Made by a program: the position numbers and the translations under genes. Shown here piece after piece: positions 50,348 through 62,395 of a stretch of DNA of 64,000 nucleotides (within the stretch, counting starts at the first letter, position 1; each line of letters opens with the position of its first letter). The stretch lies in the NCBI GenBank assembly GCA_905250025.1, contig CAJNOJ010000007.1, forward strand, positions 992,001-1,056,000, read 5' to 3'. The notes under the pieces were generated by a model. That model was not told the origin of the DNA. It saw only the letters and a program-made list of their open reading frames with translations, and did no database searches. This stretch comes from Adineta ricciae. Its lineage: Eukaryota; Rotifera; Eurotatoria; Adinetida; Adinetidae.

Positions 50348-50804
50348 CTTGTTCGTTTATGGGACTGATCTAAAATCTATATCGATCGAATGAATACTGG
50401 AATAAGGCTTGGTGAAATACGCTTTTTTCGCAAGTTCTACTAGCATTTTCCTCCCACGAATCAAAATCACTGTAGATGTCGCCTTGTGTAAATATTAATT
50501 AAAACTAATAAAAGAATCACTTGAGATTCGGCTTTCAGATGTGTTTATTACTTTGGAGTGATCTGCGAGTATTTTCATAAAATTCTTCTCTACGAAGGTT
50601 TCCTGTTCATGGCTAATGGCTATATAAAATATCGAATGTGTTTACTTGTCATCAATGAGTGAATTACGTGACTCAATAGCATCGATAAACAAAACTAAAA
50701 CAATGTTTTATCAGTTTATATAAACAAATTGAGATTTTTCCCCTTCTTCAAGTATTTATTCGATTATTCTACTCATTTCAGATTCATTTCATCTATCAAT
50801 CACA
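50348..50804. promoter_or_regulatory. Divergent intergenic region VPS25/APP
   Basis: 457 bp between head-to-head start codons; it must contain both promoters. ATTTCAG about 30 bp before the APP ATG could be a 3' splice site. No other motif was assigned. Confidence 0.4.
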
Positions 50805-53800
50805 ATGCTGTTTTTAATACGTTTTGTTTTTTTACTCACATTCATCTACACAGTAAGTGTCATTTAATTGCTGATTGAATTATGAACCTGTACTGTTTTC
50901 AAGACTTATGCAGCTGTACTCAAATCTTCAATGAATAATAACTATCCTCAAGTAGCCGTATTAGGATGCGACTCAAACAAAGCAAATCTTTATTATGATG
51001 TTCAACGGCAAGTATGGGTTGAACATTTAATTAGTCCGTGTGTTAACAATGAACAAAGTATTCTTGAATTTTGTCAACAAGTAAAATTTAGTTCATACGA
51101 TCAACTCGAACTTTACGTTCTTTTTTTGAGGCTTATCCGTCACTTAATATTGGTAATATCGTTCGACTCGAGACTGTATTACGTTTTGAGAATTGGTGTG
51201 AACTGCTTCCGCCAGTTGATAATAATGTTTCGCGTTGTAAGGATGGTGATCAATCTGAGGAAGTCGTGCAACCATTTCGTTGTTTACATGTTAATTCTCA
51301 ACGCGAAGAAACAACCTATCCTACTCTCGATTGTACAATCAATCGTATTAATCAAACTGGTCAGTGCTTACGCCCTGAAAAATGGCAGCAATATGCAGCA
51401 CTTGACTGTACGAAAAAATCAATGGTATTAAACAGTTCGATTATCACTCTTGATTGGTGTGGACTGTCTGCTTTCCGTGGTGTTGAATACATTTGCTGTC
51501 CGCAAAATGGTATTTTCTAAGAGACAATGAACTCGACTAGAGAAAGTTGCGCTGCTTCTTCCTTTAGATAATAGTGTCAAAACTGAATTTGAAATAGGCT
51601 TCGCTGATTCGGATGATGATCTATTGAAAGAAGATGATCCTATACAAGATTTCGTTATCGTACCAAAGACAAGCACGATGGCAACTCATCGGAAGATTAT
51701 CGCTATGTCACTTGCATCACGTATGTCAATGAGCACGAGGTGCTCGTTTTTCTCTAAGTTTCATTTTGTTATTCTTTTGTCAAGGCGAACCAAACTGGAT
51801 GGAAGATTATCGTCAATGGAATTCCGATCGAGGATATTTCTCTGGTACAGTTTTGTCGATCTCTTGGAAGAAGTAATGTGCCTTTTTTTGTCGATTAGAT
51901 GATGAAGATACGAACGATGATCAAGAAGAAATAAAACTATCATCACCGCAAAAATCCCATTTGACTCTGAGTGAACATGAACGATTTACAAAAGAAAAGC
52001 AAGATTTTCGGCGAAAATATCAACAAAAAATTGATGATGTGGGAAATTTCTCTTCTTTCTCGAATTCTTTTCTTCCAATCTAATCTTTTAGTTAAAATCT
52101 CGTTGGCAAAATCAACAAGATAATATCAAATCACAAGCCAAACAAAATCCGACCGATGCCCAAAGACAATATGAAAGAACTGAAATCGAATACCGTCAAG
52201 AATATGAGACGATTAAACAAGCAGCTAGTCAAGAACGAACACGTATCAATGAAGTTCATGAAAATAATCTCGATCAAGTACTCGATGCAGCCAAAGAAGA
52301 AACGAATCAAAAATTAATTACTGCATGGAATGAACAACCACTCAAGGTAAAAGAAAATCGATTTTTCTAATCCGCTCCGTGCGATGTTTATTTGTATTGT
52401 TATCTAATGTAACATGCATAGGAGAAAAAGCATACCAAGTGCAGTTGTCTGTATGTTTATTTGACATGCGAACGAAAGGAATAGAAATATATGTGAAGTG
52501 GTCTGATTGACTAGTGATGATCGAATGAATGAATGCATCGTACACGATGGTTGAGAACAAAAAAAGAGAAGATGCAATGTGTGTGCATCAATGAGATGAT
52601 TTCAGTGAACATCAATATTGAAGTGGTGAATATTTATAGTTAAGTAAATACTCGAGAATATATTACTTAACGGTCGCCGTCGAGCTTGTCTCATTTCGAA
52701 TATTTCGTTCTTTGATTCGCTTTTCTCTTCTAGCTATGACTTTTAGAAGTCCTTGAAATGTAAGTAATGTTTATCAAATCGATCGTGCTCGAAATTGCTC
52801 TTGAGAAAAAAAATTAATCGATAAAGTGTGAAACGATGAAATATTGTTTTGTTTTTCTTTCTTCGGTTCTAATTATCGAGTTTTTTTTTTTATTTAGCCG
52901 AAAACGATTCAAGAAGCCTTATACAACTACGTTCATGTTTTATTGCGAGATCGTATACATCTTGTTAATCGTTATGAACGCTTACGTGCTGTCGATCCTC
53001 TACAAGCAGAACGTAAACGAGTATCCATTCATGAACGATTACGTTCAATTGCTGATAAAATCAATCAAGCGTTGACTCAGCTCCAACGTGACGCGACGAT
53101 CCAATCTGAAGTCCAATCTGAAATTAGTACGGAAAAGAAAACACTCTAACAGTCTATCTTATACTAAACTTCATGTTTTCGTTTTGCAGATGAACTTCTT
53201 TTGGACTATGATGAAGTCAATCAAGCAGCGGACAAACTAGTATCAACTTACATGGCTTCTTTATCAACAACAAGCAAACCTCGAATTTTACCGTTAGGCC
53301 GAGATGAGAAAAAGATCTATCCATTCTCGAAATCACCATCAAATAAAGTCACTAATGACGATAACGATGCAAATAGTGAATACAACTATGATACGGAAGA
53401 TGATTATGACGACGATGATGACGATAGTGCAACAAAAGGAACGAATAATGCTGATCCAGTAGAAGTTGGTGATAGTAACTGGGACGTTGACGTTGATTCA
53501 GATGCTACATTTGATGTTAAACTCGTACCAACAAATGATGAGCAAGCATACAACGATATGCGTCCATTCTTACCAAATAATGATAATCAATCCCGATCTG
53601 TTCGGCGTCCTTCATTCCCAACGTATATTCCATATATTATTGGAAGTATCCTACTTGTATGCATCATTTTCGGCATCGTCATCTTTCGTCTCATCATTCA
53701 ACAACGAAGAAAACATCAGTATGGTAAATACGAGAAAAATTATACATTCACTGAAGTTGACTCTTGTACGCCAGAAGAAAAAGCATTGCATACATTGCAA

Positions 53801-53860
53801 ATGAATGGCTATGAAAATCCAACCTACAAATTTTTCGAAAGTCAAACACCTAAATGTTAA
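50805..53860 (+). CDS. APP: Amyloid precursor protein (APP/APL) homologue
   Basis: Exons 50805-50852, 50904-51080, 51131-51509, 51568-51720, 51785-51844, 51899-52038, 52092-52346, 52898-53126 and 53190-53860 give 703 residues. It is a type I membrane protein. The domains in order are: signal peptide; E1 (growth-factor-like plus copper-binding parts with the Cys pattern ENWCELL..FRCL..LDC..CLRP..LDWCGLSAFRGVEYICCP); acidic linker; E2 helical domain beginning EPNWMEDYRQWN and HERFTKEKQDFRRKY; acidic juxtamembrane stretch; TM segment (about 625-647); and cytosolic tail NGYENPTYKFFES, the NPxY site that binds FE65/X11-type adaptors. No recognisable A-beta-like or Kunitz segment is present. The 551-nt intron before E2's second half is ten times the local norm. 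Exon 4 has a possible alternative acceptor 27 nt upstream, in frame. Confidence 0.95.
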
Positions 53861-56104
53861 ATGAAAAACTTCTCGCTTTCTTTTTCTTTTTGTCGTCGAA
53901 AATTAATACGTTTATTTCACGTCCATCGTTTTGTGTGCTTGGATTCATTTCACTTCTTTTATTCCATTTCAGTTTCTAGGTAGATACTATATATATATTA
54001 AAGTTTAATCTCACAGCAAAATATCTTTTCAAACTCACGAGCATCTTTTTTGGTTTTTTTCCTACTGACTGGCTATTGTCACAGATATCATGCAGAAATC
54101 ATATGACGAATCTTTTCTTTATTTGCGTAGAATGCACAGAGTTTTACTTTTCCTTTTTTTTGTAATATATATATATGCATATATCTAGAGAAGAATGTGT
54201 GGAAACGGATGTTTCTTTCGATTTTTTGCGTCTGTAATCACTTGTCGGTTTTCCTTCTTAATAAAAAATAATTAAAACGATTTATATAGTACATCTGTTG
54301 GATGAATGCTCTCTCAAGGTCAAAAACCTAATGGCACCAACTAGGCGAAGAGGTGAGAGAAAGGTGTGTACATTAATCATCACAGTTACGTGTCGTTTTA
54401 TATGAAACATATGGCCTTGTGATAGTCGACATGTAATCAACACAAAATCATTTGTTATTGTTTGTATCCGATGGATCTTTTTACAGAATGTGATTAGTAT
54501 GTCTGCACAGATGAGGAACAAGATCTCGGGTATAAAACAACGAGTATGTCTGATGGTAATAATTAAATGGGAAAAGATCAAAACGGAGGGAATGGTCGGT
54601 TTTCCACAGCAATCAAGAATAGTCTAGAATGCATGCGAAGCAAATTCGAAACAAGTCTCTGGATAAAACTGTCAATGTAATCAAGTTGATTTATTCTTTT
54701 TTCCTTGATGTTGATTAGAAGTTCAAAGCAAACAACGATGTCTTAGAAATGCTTTTTTGAAAGTACGAATATTCAATGCATAATTGATCAAAGAATATCC
54801 GGAACCGAGCAAAATCATGAATCAATAAGTTATTCAAAAGATGTACGATGTCATATATATATATATATTGCTCGGGCGAATTTAAATGCATTTCTTTTTG
54901 TTTATTAAATAGGCGAGGATTGACGAGCATTCGCCCACTTATTTACAGATCATCATTCATCGAATTCGATCAATAAACTGGAGAGATCTTAACTGAGCTC
55001 TTCTTTTGTCTTGTCTTGTCCTGTCCTGTCCAAGTTAGTTCACTTATCGTCAAAGATTTCTAATTTGATTTCTAATGAGAGACTTTCTTTCGAATGCATA
55101 ACTGATGTTTGAGTAATTTTGGTTCGAATGGAAACTGATGGGTGACTTCTGTCTATGTCAATGCATTAATGAGCTTTTCTTTGACGACTAATAAATATTT
55201 CAGCACTATTCATTACTAATGCAAAAGAAAAACTCGAGTCAATGCTGCTATTTGTTGATGAGTGCACGATAGAATCTAAACATGTCATTTTTCCTCTTCG
55301 AGAAACTAATACGAGGAAAAACTTTTTATTTCCCGTTTTGCTCTTGTATGAAGAAGACGAGACGAAAGAAGAAGAAGAAGCAGAATACTCGATAGACCGA
55401 GAGAACGTAAGCGTTCTGAAAGCTGTAAATTGCACATGTTAGAATGCTAAAACTCTGTGTAAATATGATGAGAAAAAAGAAAGAAAAGGAATTTCATTTC
55501 TGACGCATTGATTCTCTAACGGGATGCACGAGAGTAATCAAACAAATATGTCATCGGCATACGCATTAGAGTAAGACAAATGAACGCGCGATCTCTTTGT
55601 TTTTCTCTTTTCGTCAGTTCGTCTGAAATAAATGATGAATCCGAGATGAAATCTGTCAATCACCTTGGAATCCAAAACCTAATCAGTCTAGAACTCGTTT
55701 TATCCCGTCAACGTTCATTTCCTTTTTAGTTTTCTTTTCTTGTTGTTTTCTTTCGACATCTGCTCGTCTTATTCTTCATTATTTTCTCTTTCTTCAATTT
55801 GTAAACTACTGCATTTCATTTGTCTGTTGATTACAATAAAAACAACTATATTTGTTACATCTACCTCACATTGTCAACCTCTTCCCTATATAGATTCTAC
55901 ATGTCTCTGTGGAACGGAGTATATATTCGATCTATTCTCAACAAATAACTAGAATGAGAGAATGGAAATTTTTCATTATATTTGTATTCATGAATCCTCT
56001 CGACTATTCATTCTAGGGAAAAAGCGATCATTATCTACGCAGAAAAAACTATTCGTTACATACCTTTGTTTTTTCTCGACGCACTTTATTTTCAAGTATT
56101 ATAG
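53861..56104. other. Intergenic, 2.2 kb, nothing recognised
   Basis: AT-rich, with (AT)n tracts near 54163-54182 and 54853-54868. It contains the APP 3' UTR and the tetraspanin upstream region. A Ser-rich minus-strand frame at 55,166-55,435 has no family support. Confidence 0.5.
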
Positions 56105-57265
56105 ATGGACTGGAATCGATTTCATGCATCGGCAAGCATTGCCTTGCTTCGTACGTTACTTATCTGCATTAATATTATATTTGTGGTGAGTATATATCTT
56201 ACAAATTGAATAAAACACTATTTATGCTTCTTTTTATTTTAGATTAGCGGTGGAATACTATTTCTGCTTGGCATTGTTTTACGAGGTCAACTTTCAACGT
56301 TGCTTGATATAACACCGGAAATGAGTTCATCGGCACCTTATATTTTAGTATGAAATTTTAGACAACTTCACTTTTGCACTTGTTCAGTGATTCTCTAATC
56401 TAGATTGGTCTCGGTCTCATTATCTTCTTTATTGGTCTATTTGCATTCTGGTAAGATAACACTGCTAAAAACAACAAGTAACGACTCGTATTAATTTAAT
56501 CCGACTTTAGGTGTACAGTTAAAGGGCATATCGCTCTATTATATATCGTAAGAACACATAATTGATAATTTCCAATAACATTTCTCTTCTATTTCCTAGT
56601 ATTCGACTGTTGTTTTTCTCATCTTTGTCGCTGAAGTTTTATTAGCCGTAACGGTTCTAATGAAACAACAGACTGTATGTGTGAAAGTACAATGAAGCAA
56701 AGAAAGACGAGAGTATTTTCATGCTTTTAGTATGAAGACACTTTCAAAACAAGTCTATCGAACGTCATGCAACAATATCCAAATGAGCCAATGGCGTCTC
56801 ATGTTGATCGCCTTCAAAATGTTGTACGTGAAATCTTATCCGAAAGAGAATGAAAATGAAACAGTCCTAGTTTATTTGTCTTTGATATAGTTATCATGTT
56901 GCGGAGTAGATTCCTACGAAGATTGGTTTCAAACTCAATATGGCGAACAACTTCTTCGAGTGCCAACGTCATGTTGCAAGAAATCATTAAATCATACATG
57001 CTCCAATGCCAATTTAAGAAAAGAATATCTTGCTGCAGATATCAACACTAATGTAAAAGAATTTTGTCTCTATTTCGGAAAAGAGAGAGACAATTGAAAT
57101 TCTGTTTAGGGTTGTTATGCAACCGTAATCGCAGCTATTAAGAGTAATTATCCAATTTTCGGTGGAATCATCATTGCTATCGCGTTATTTCCATTGGTCG
57201 GAGTCATTCTTGCTTGTTGTTTAGCAAATCAAATGCGTAAACAACGTTATGAACAAGTGGCTTGA
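56105..57265 (+). CDS. Tetraspanin
   Basis: Exons 56105-56185, 56243-56347, 56403-56449, 56511-56547, 56600-56674, 56731-56823, 56891-57052 and 57110-57265 give 251 residues. Four TM segments are visible: ALLRTLLICINIIFV, YILIGLGLIIFFIGLFAFW, STVVFLIFVAEVLLAVTVL, and GGIIIAIALFPLVGVILACC. The large extracellular loop carries the signature CCGVDSYEDW, then PTSCCKK and a final Cys in NGCYA, with an N-glycosylation site NHT. Tetraspanins organise membrane microdomains with integrins and other partners. CCGVDSYEDW and the short polar tail are reminiscent of the TSPAN6/7 group, but an exact orthology call is not possible by eye. Confidence 0.93.
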
Positions 57266-59486
57266 CGTCACAAAGAAGAAAATTTTCTACAAATGAGTAT
57301 TGTTTCATTCTGTCATCACATAAATTATTTTATTAATGTTGTCAGTCTGTGTACTAACTATTAATCCGGTTCGTCTGCTTATTTTGCTTTTGCAAAGAGA
57401 GAAGGAGAGAAGAATTATTTTCTTGTTGCTTTTTGGATTGATCGGGATTTTCTTTACTCTTTTTTTGTTAGAAATGAAAGGAATTAATCATGTGAAATCT
57501 TCAAAGAGATTGTATTTTCGAATAAACATATATAAGTGAATGGCAGGTTGTATTGATCAAAATGTCATTTTCTGCTGATTTGACCTTACAATATCTGTGC
57601 GTACGAAAACAAATTAATCTTTCTATAATCATGTATTTCACTTCATATCCGCTCAATAATTGCCAGAGCACGCAATGAATGCAAGAAGTAATCACGAACT
57701 AATGCTATGCCTCGGTACGTATCGCTGCGTAGGAGTACTTTGAAACAAAAGGTTTTTGTTCGATTATTATAAACAAGCAATCTCTTTGCTTGCGTGGGAA
57801 AGCATTTCGTGATTTTTTGGTTATATAACTTTAGTAAACACCTATCGTTTATTGAAAACCTGAGTTTTTTGCTATTTTCACATTTACTTCGAGGGTGTAT
57901 TCAATAATGGACAATAATCTGCGATATAACGGCAGCTCAGTTCGGTTTTATGCTCATACTATGAATAGCTGAATGGTTAGTAATGGCATTGTGTTAGTTT
58001 CTCATTTGTAATCACATCGAGGAAATCATCTATATTAATGTTATCATGAAGCTAATCAAACTGATACGTGCCAAGTCTCCCTGGAGAAGGAGAGCCTGTC
58101 TACAACGAAAACAATAGGAATGTTTCAAGTACCTCATTGAGTGACTCCGTGCAATGTAAATTCAGTGAACTTTCGCCCTTTTTTCCTTCACACTCGACAT
58201 CAAAGAAAAAGTTTGTATTTTTTTGTATGCTGTCTGACAAATCAAAACTCACGACTTACAAATATTAAGTTTCCAATTCACATTCGTGTGTCAATAGATT
58301 TGATTTTAAATATGTTGATGTTACTTTTCTTAGTCACGATTTCATAAGTAAACTATGACAATCACATATTGTTACCATAGTTTCATGCAAATCATTTCAA
58401 TCCTGTACACAAACACAATTATTCGAAAAAATCCGCTGACTCGCTCGTTTTCTCAGTACATCTTATTACAATCATTATCCAACCACTTGAAAGTTCTCTT
58501 TTTCTTTGATGCGCTTGTCGAGCTTCTAAAAAATTAAATAATTACTCTTTGAACCACTGACACGTTTCAGAATATGTGAATTTTCACCATAATAAACACG
58601 TTTAAATAATCAAAATGGATTTTTCTTTCGCTGAGCGTCCGTTTGTACGTAAATTGATACGGAATGAAATAGATAAGTCTATTTAGCGTAGAATTTGATC
58701 TTGAAAACAGGAAATGAGAGATCGTTTTCTGTTTGATTGTTCATTGTCTATGGCGACCTCTGAATTACGTTCGATATTGATTGGTTGGAGGCGTTGGACC
58801 AATGTGTTGCTTATCACTTGGGAGTGGGTGGATTGGAGGTGAAGTAAGGAAGAGGACGACGCGCGTCTATTTGTTTTGTTTTTTGGGAAGCGAAAGAGAA
58901 AAAAGGGAGAAAGAGAGAAATAGTCGCCGATTCTTCTTTTCTTTCTCATCGTTTATAGTAGAAAAAAATTATATATATATATATATATATATCATATATT
59001 ATATATACATATATATTGTTTCGCAACTCGTGGTCGGTGATGAAAGACCCATTTTGATTACGACAACATCATTCATGCTCCAGCGTTATTTTTGCATGTA
59101 ATTAGGTGATATATAAATATAATTGTTTTGTTTTTTTTTCGCTTTCATTTGACCCATTCGTTAGTTCGTACTTTATTTTTGATATTCTAATCGCGAATTG
59201 GATAGAAAATAATCAACATACGAACAAAGGAAGTGAACGAAGAAAAGACCCGTCATTACCCTCGATACTTCACGATAACATATAGAGAAAAAAAAACAAA
59301 CTATGCAAAATATGTCCCGTGAGCAAATATGTCAGCAGACGTTCCTATTGAGTTATTGTGATCGGAATGTGAAGACAATTAATATGATTTATTTACCGAA
59401 TCTTTGTTTTTCTAGATTGTATTCAATATTATCAGATTTGGAACGAATTCTTCATCGTCTTTAACGTCAATCACAATCGATTGATC
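57266..59486. other. Intergenic, 2.2 kb
   Basis: Spacer with an (AT)n microsatellite at about 58969-59016 and two plus-strand ATTGG/CCAAT-like sites around 58,776-58,802 that may belong to the MO25 promoter. No gene or RNA is supported. Confidence 0.45.
58969..59016. repeat. (AT)n microsatellite
   Basis: A nearly pure TA dinucleotide run interrupted by CATATAT and ACATAT units. Similar shorter runs occur at 22974-22989, 45510-45526 and 54853-54868. Confidence 0.8.
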
Positions 59487-61313
59487 ATGTCGAAAATGCC
59501 ATTCAGCTCCTTACTAGCGCCTCGGTCAAAGACCGATCATGCTAAACAATTGCGAGATTATTTCACTGTGATTGAAAATGAACAAGATAAAGAGAAGAAA
59601 AGCTATGAAGATGTAAGTGTAAATCGATTCTGCTTGAAAACATTTGTTTTCTATCGTTGTCAATTTCAGGCGATTAAAAACATTCACAAGACTTTAATTG
59701 CATTAAAAGATGGTCTATTCGGTCCACGAGATGGTAGTAGTGAGCCTGCGATAAGTGATGTTTCACAATTGTGTAGTGGAATCTATACCCAGGATTTAAT
59801 GACAATAATGATAAATAATTTAAGTCGTGTGACATTCGAAGATCGAAAAGAGATCGTAGCGATTTTTAATAATCTATTACGACGACAAGTTGGAGCGAAA
59901 TATCCAGCTGTCGATCATATTATTCAACGTCCTGGAATTTTATTTAAACTAATCGAAGGGTAACACTCGATCTCGAACGAATGTGTTGCAATTTCGCTTT
60001 TAAATCTATTTAATTAGATATGAAAATGCAGATATTGCATTGAATTGTGGGATGATGTTACGTGAATCTGTACGTGTGCAAGAATTGGCTGATATTATAT
60101 TAAAATCGCCAGATTTCTACAAATTTTTCGATTATGTACAAAAATCGACATTCGACATAGCTAGTGATGCATTCGCAACTTTTAAAGTAATTGAAGTCCT
60201 ACGGAAATAACTGCATTTTCCTCACGAAAGAACATAAAATGCTAGTTGAGAACATCCGTGTGATAATATTAGAAGTTACACATGCTAAAAGAAGATCATT
60301 GCAGAGAAGATACGATGAATCGAGGGATTATTTTTGGAATAATTTCCTGTTAATTGTAACTTGAATAATTTCTATTTAAGGATTTATTAACAAAACACAA
60401 ACCACTATGTGCAGAATTCCTCGAACGAAATTATGATCAATTCTTCAATAAATATCGTGATTTGCTCAATTCAGAAAACTATGTTACACGACGTCAATCA
60501 TTGAAAGTAAGTTACTCCTGAATCCCAACTAACTTTTCACTTACGAAACCGACGATCAACACTCGACTAGATCTTGTCGACAGTTATCATGGAAAATGCC
60601 AACTTGAGTATTTTAAAGAAATTCTCATGCGATCTCGATAAATTTACACTTGTCTATGGATTGTTTCCATCGGACGCATTTAACTCGAATTCGAAATCAA
60701 CTATCAGTACGAATCCACTTACTCTTTCGGCATTCGATATATATAAACGAGAAGTGTTCGACATATTTAAAGTAGTACAGATCAGATGCGCTGATGTTTG
60801 TTCGTTGTTTGCTTTTCATTCCAATCGATTTCGTTCTTTTGCAATTTTCTGTTTGTTTTTAGTTATTGGGAGAATTGCTGCTTGATCGTTATAATTTTTC
60901 GGTGATGACAAAATATATAACTAACACAGACAATCTCAAGCAACAAATGAATCTATTGAAAGAAAAAAGCAAAAATATTCAATTCGAAGCATTTCATGTT
61001 TTTAAGGTTTTTGCTTTGCTTTCATTTCCCGCAAATGACTTAGAAAAAATTAATGCGCGTTCTTCTCTCTAATTTAGATATTTGTGGCCAATCCAACAAA
61101 ACCAAAAGCTATCTCTGATATACTTCTTCGTAATCGAGAGAAACTTATTGATTTTTTGACCTCATTTCACACGGATCGTAAGTGTGGAATGCGTTTTTCT
61201 CTCGTTCATTGTTGTCTATTGAATTTTAAACAGGTACGGATGATGAACAGTTCAATGACGAAAAAGCCTTTCTGATCAAGCAAATCAGTGAATTGAAAGA
61301 CACGAAAGCTTGA
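59487..61313 (+). CDS. CAB39: MO25/CAB39, STRAD-LKB1 scaffold, with an extra duplicated-looking exon
   Basis: Exons 59487-59612, 59670-59959, 60018-60186, 60381-60506, [60571-60771], 60863-61006, 61078-61177 and 61234-61313. Without the bracketed exon the product is 344 residues, the normal family size (human 341). With it, 411. MO25 is a helical-repeat scaffold that stabilises the LKB1-STRAD complex and activates STE20-type kinases. Landmarks are [88 protein letters not shown] and [17 protein letters not shown]. The bracketed exon (67 codons, phase 0-0) lies between QSLK and LLGE, where the human protein has nothing. It resembles its right neighbour (see findings). I start at ATG 59487 because no ATG precedes it in frame. 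Confidence 0.93.
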
Positions 61314-62272
61314 AATACATTTTCTTTTTTCTTCGTGTATGTGTTATGTGTATAAACTTTTCTCTTTTTCTTTTGTTGCTCATTATAAACACATACACAT
61401 AAATCTCCCTTTCTTCTTTCTCTCTCTTTCTTTCTGTCTCTTTCGTTTTCTAAGTCCCCTCCACAAAGAATTTGTGAATGACCGTCCTTGTAAAACGTTT
61501 ATCGTCATTGTCTTTTTTCTTTCTCTCTTCTTCTTTCTTTGTGTCTTTCATTGATAATTTGTGAGAAAGACGAAATTCTGCGCTATGCTGCTGTTTTACT
61601 CATTTGTTTACGCTACATTCATTGCTGCCCGCTTTTTCATCAGCTTCATCATTTCTATGGGACTGATATACGTAGCAGGACAATACTCTTTCATCATTCT
61701 CTTCTTTCTCTTTTGTTCTGGTCTTGTCGTTCAATACGACATCCAGACAGACATTTCCATCTGTGCACAGTTAGATTACTGAACTGCGAAAGCGAGAGAT
61801 GACGAACAAGTGAGCAAGAAAAACCATACAAAGGAACAAGTACACCGAGGGAATGAACGATTGTGTAATCAATCATTGAAAAGTAGAATGTGAATGAGAA
61901 ATCAGATGATTGATTATTGGAGTTTCAAACGAATTTAGCATGAAAATGATTGATATGTTCTTCAAATCATCCCGCTTCTGACCAAATATCCATTCGAATT
62001 ATCCTAGCAAATGTTTGCAATATGATATAATTATTATGACAAGAAATAATAAACAATTGTATTTTTCCATCTGATATATAATCGCTTCGTGGATGCAAAT
62101 AATTATTGCATAGTTCAATGATAATTCTTGTTCTGTATAGAGTCTTAATTAAATATTAATGAGTGGTACGTGATGACAGCTGTTCAAGAAAACTTTGAAG
62201 AAGTTTTCGTTGAGTAGAAACAGATGTAATCAAATGATCATTATTAGATGGCGTTTATCTTGGAATACTTTC
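61314..62272. other. Intergenic between MO25 and 5S rRNA
   Basis: Begins with pyrimidine-rich sequence likely to be the MO25 3' UTR. A hydrophobic plus-strand frame at 61,585-61,782 lacks support as a gene. Confidence 0.45.
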
Positions 62273-62391
62273 GCTTACGGCCATACCACGTTGAATACAC
62301 CAGTTCTCGTCCGATCACTGAAGTTAAGCAACGTCGGGCTCGGTTAGTACTTGGATGGGTGACCGCCTGGGAATACCGAGTGTCGTAAGCT
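62273..62391 (+). rRNA. 5S ribosomal RNA
   Basis: About 119 nt with the complete 5S pattern: GCTTACGGCCATACCACG at the 5' end, the internal control region (AAGTTAAGCAACGTCGGGCT and TTAGTACTTGGATGGGTGAC, boxes A and C of the TFIIIA-binding promoter), and a 3' end GTCGTAAGC that pairs with the 5' GCTTACGGC to close helix I. It is transcribed by RNA polymerase III and ends in a T run (62391-62395). It is a single copy here rather than part of a tandem array. Confidence 0.96.
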
Positions 62392-62395
62392 TTTT
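62391..62395 (+). terminator. Pol III T-run terminator of 5S rRNA
   Basis: TTTTT immediately after the closing helix of the 5S gene. Confidence 0.75.

Noticed and set aside
58683..58949. Minus-strand 88-codon Ser/Arg-rich frame
   Set aside because: It runs through promoter-like sequence upstream of MO25, with no family features.
61585..61782. Hydrophobic plus-strand frame after MO25 (FFISFIISMGLIYVAG...)
   Set aside because: It lies in the pyrimidine-rich 3' flank. Hydrophobicity follows from T-rich codons, and there is no supporting structure.
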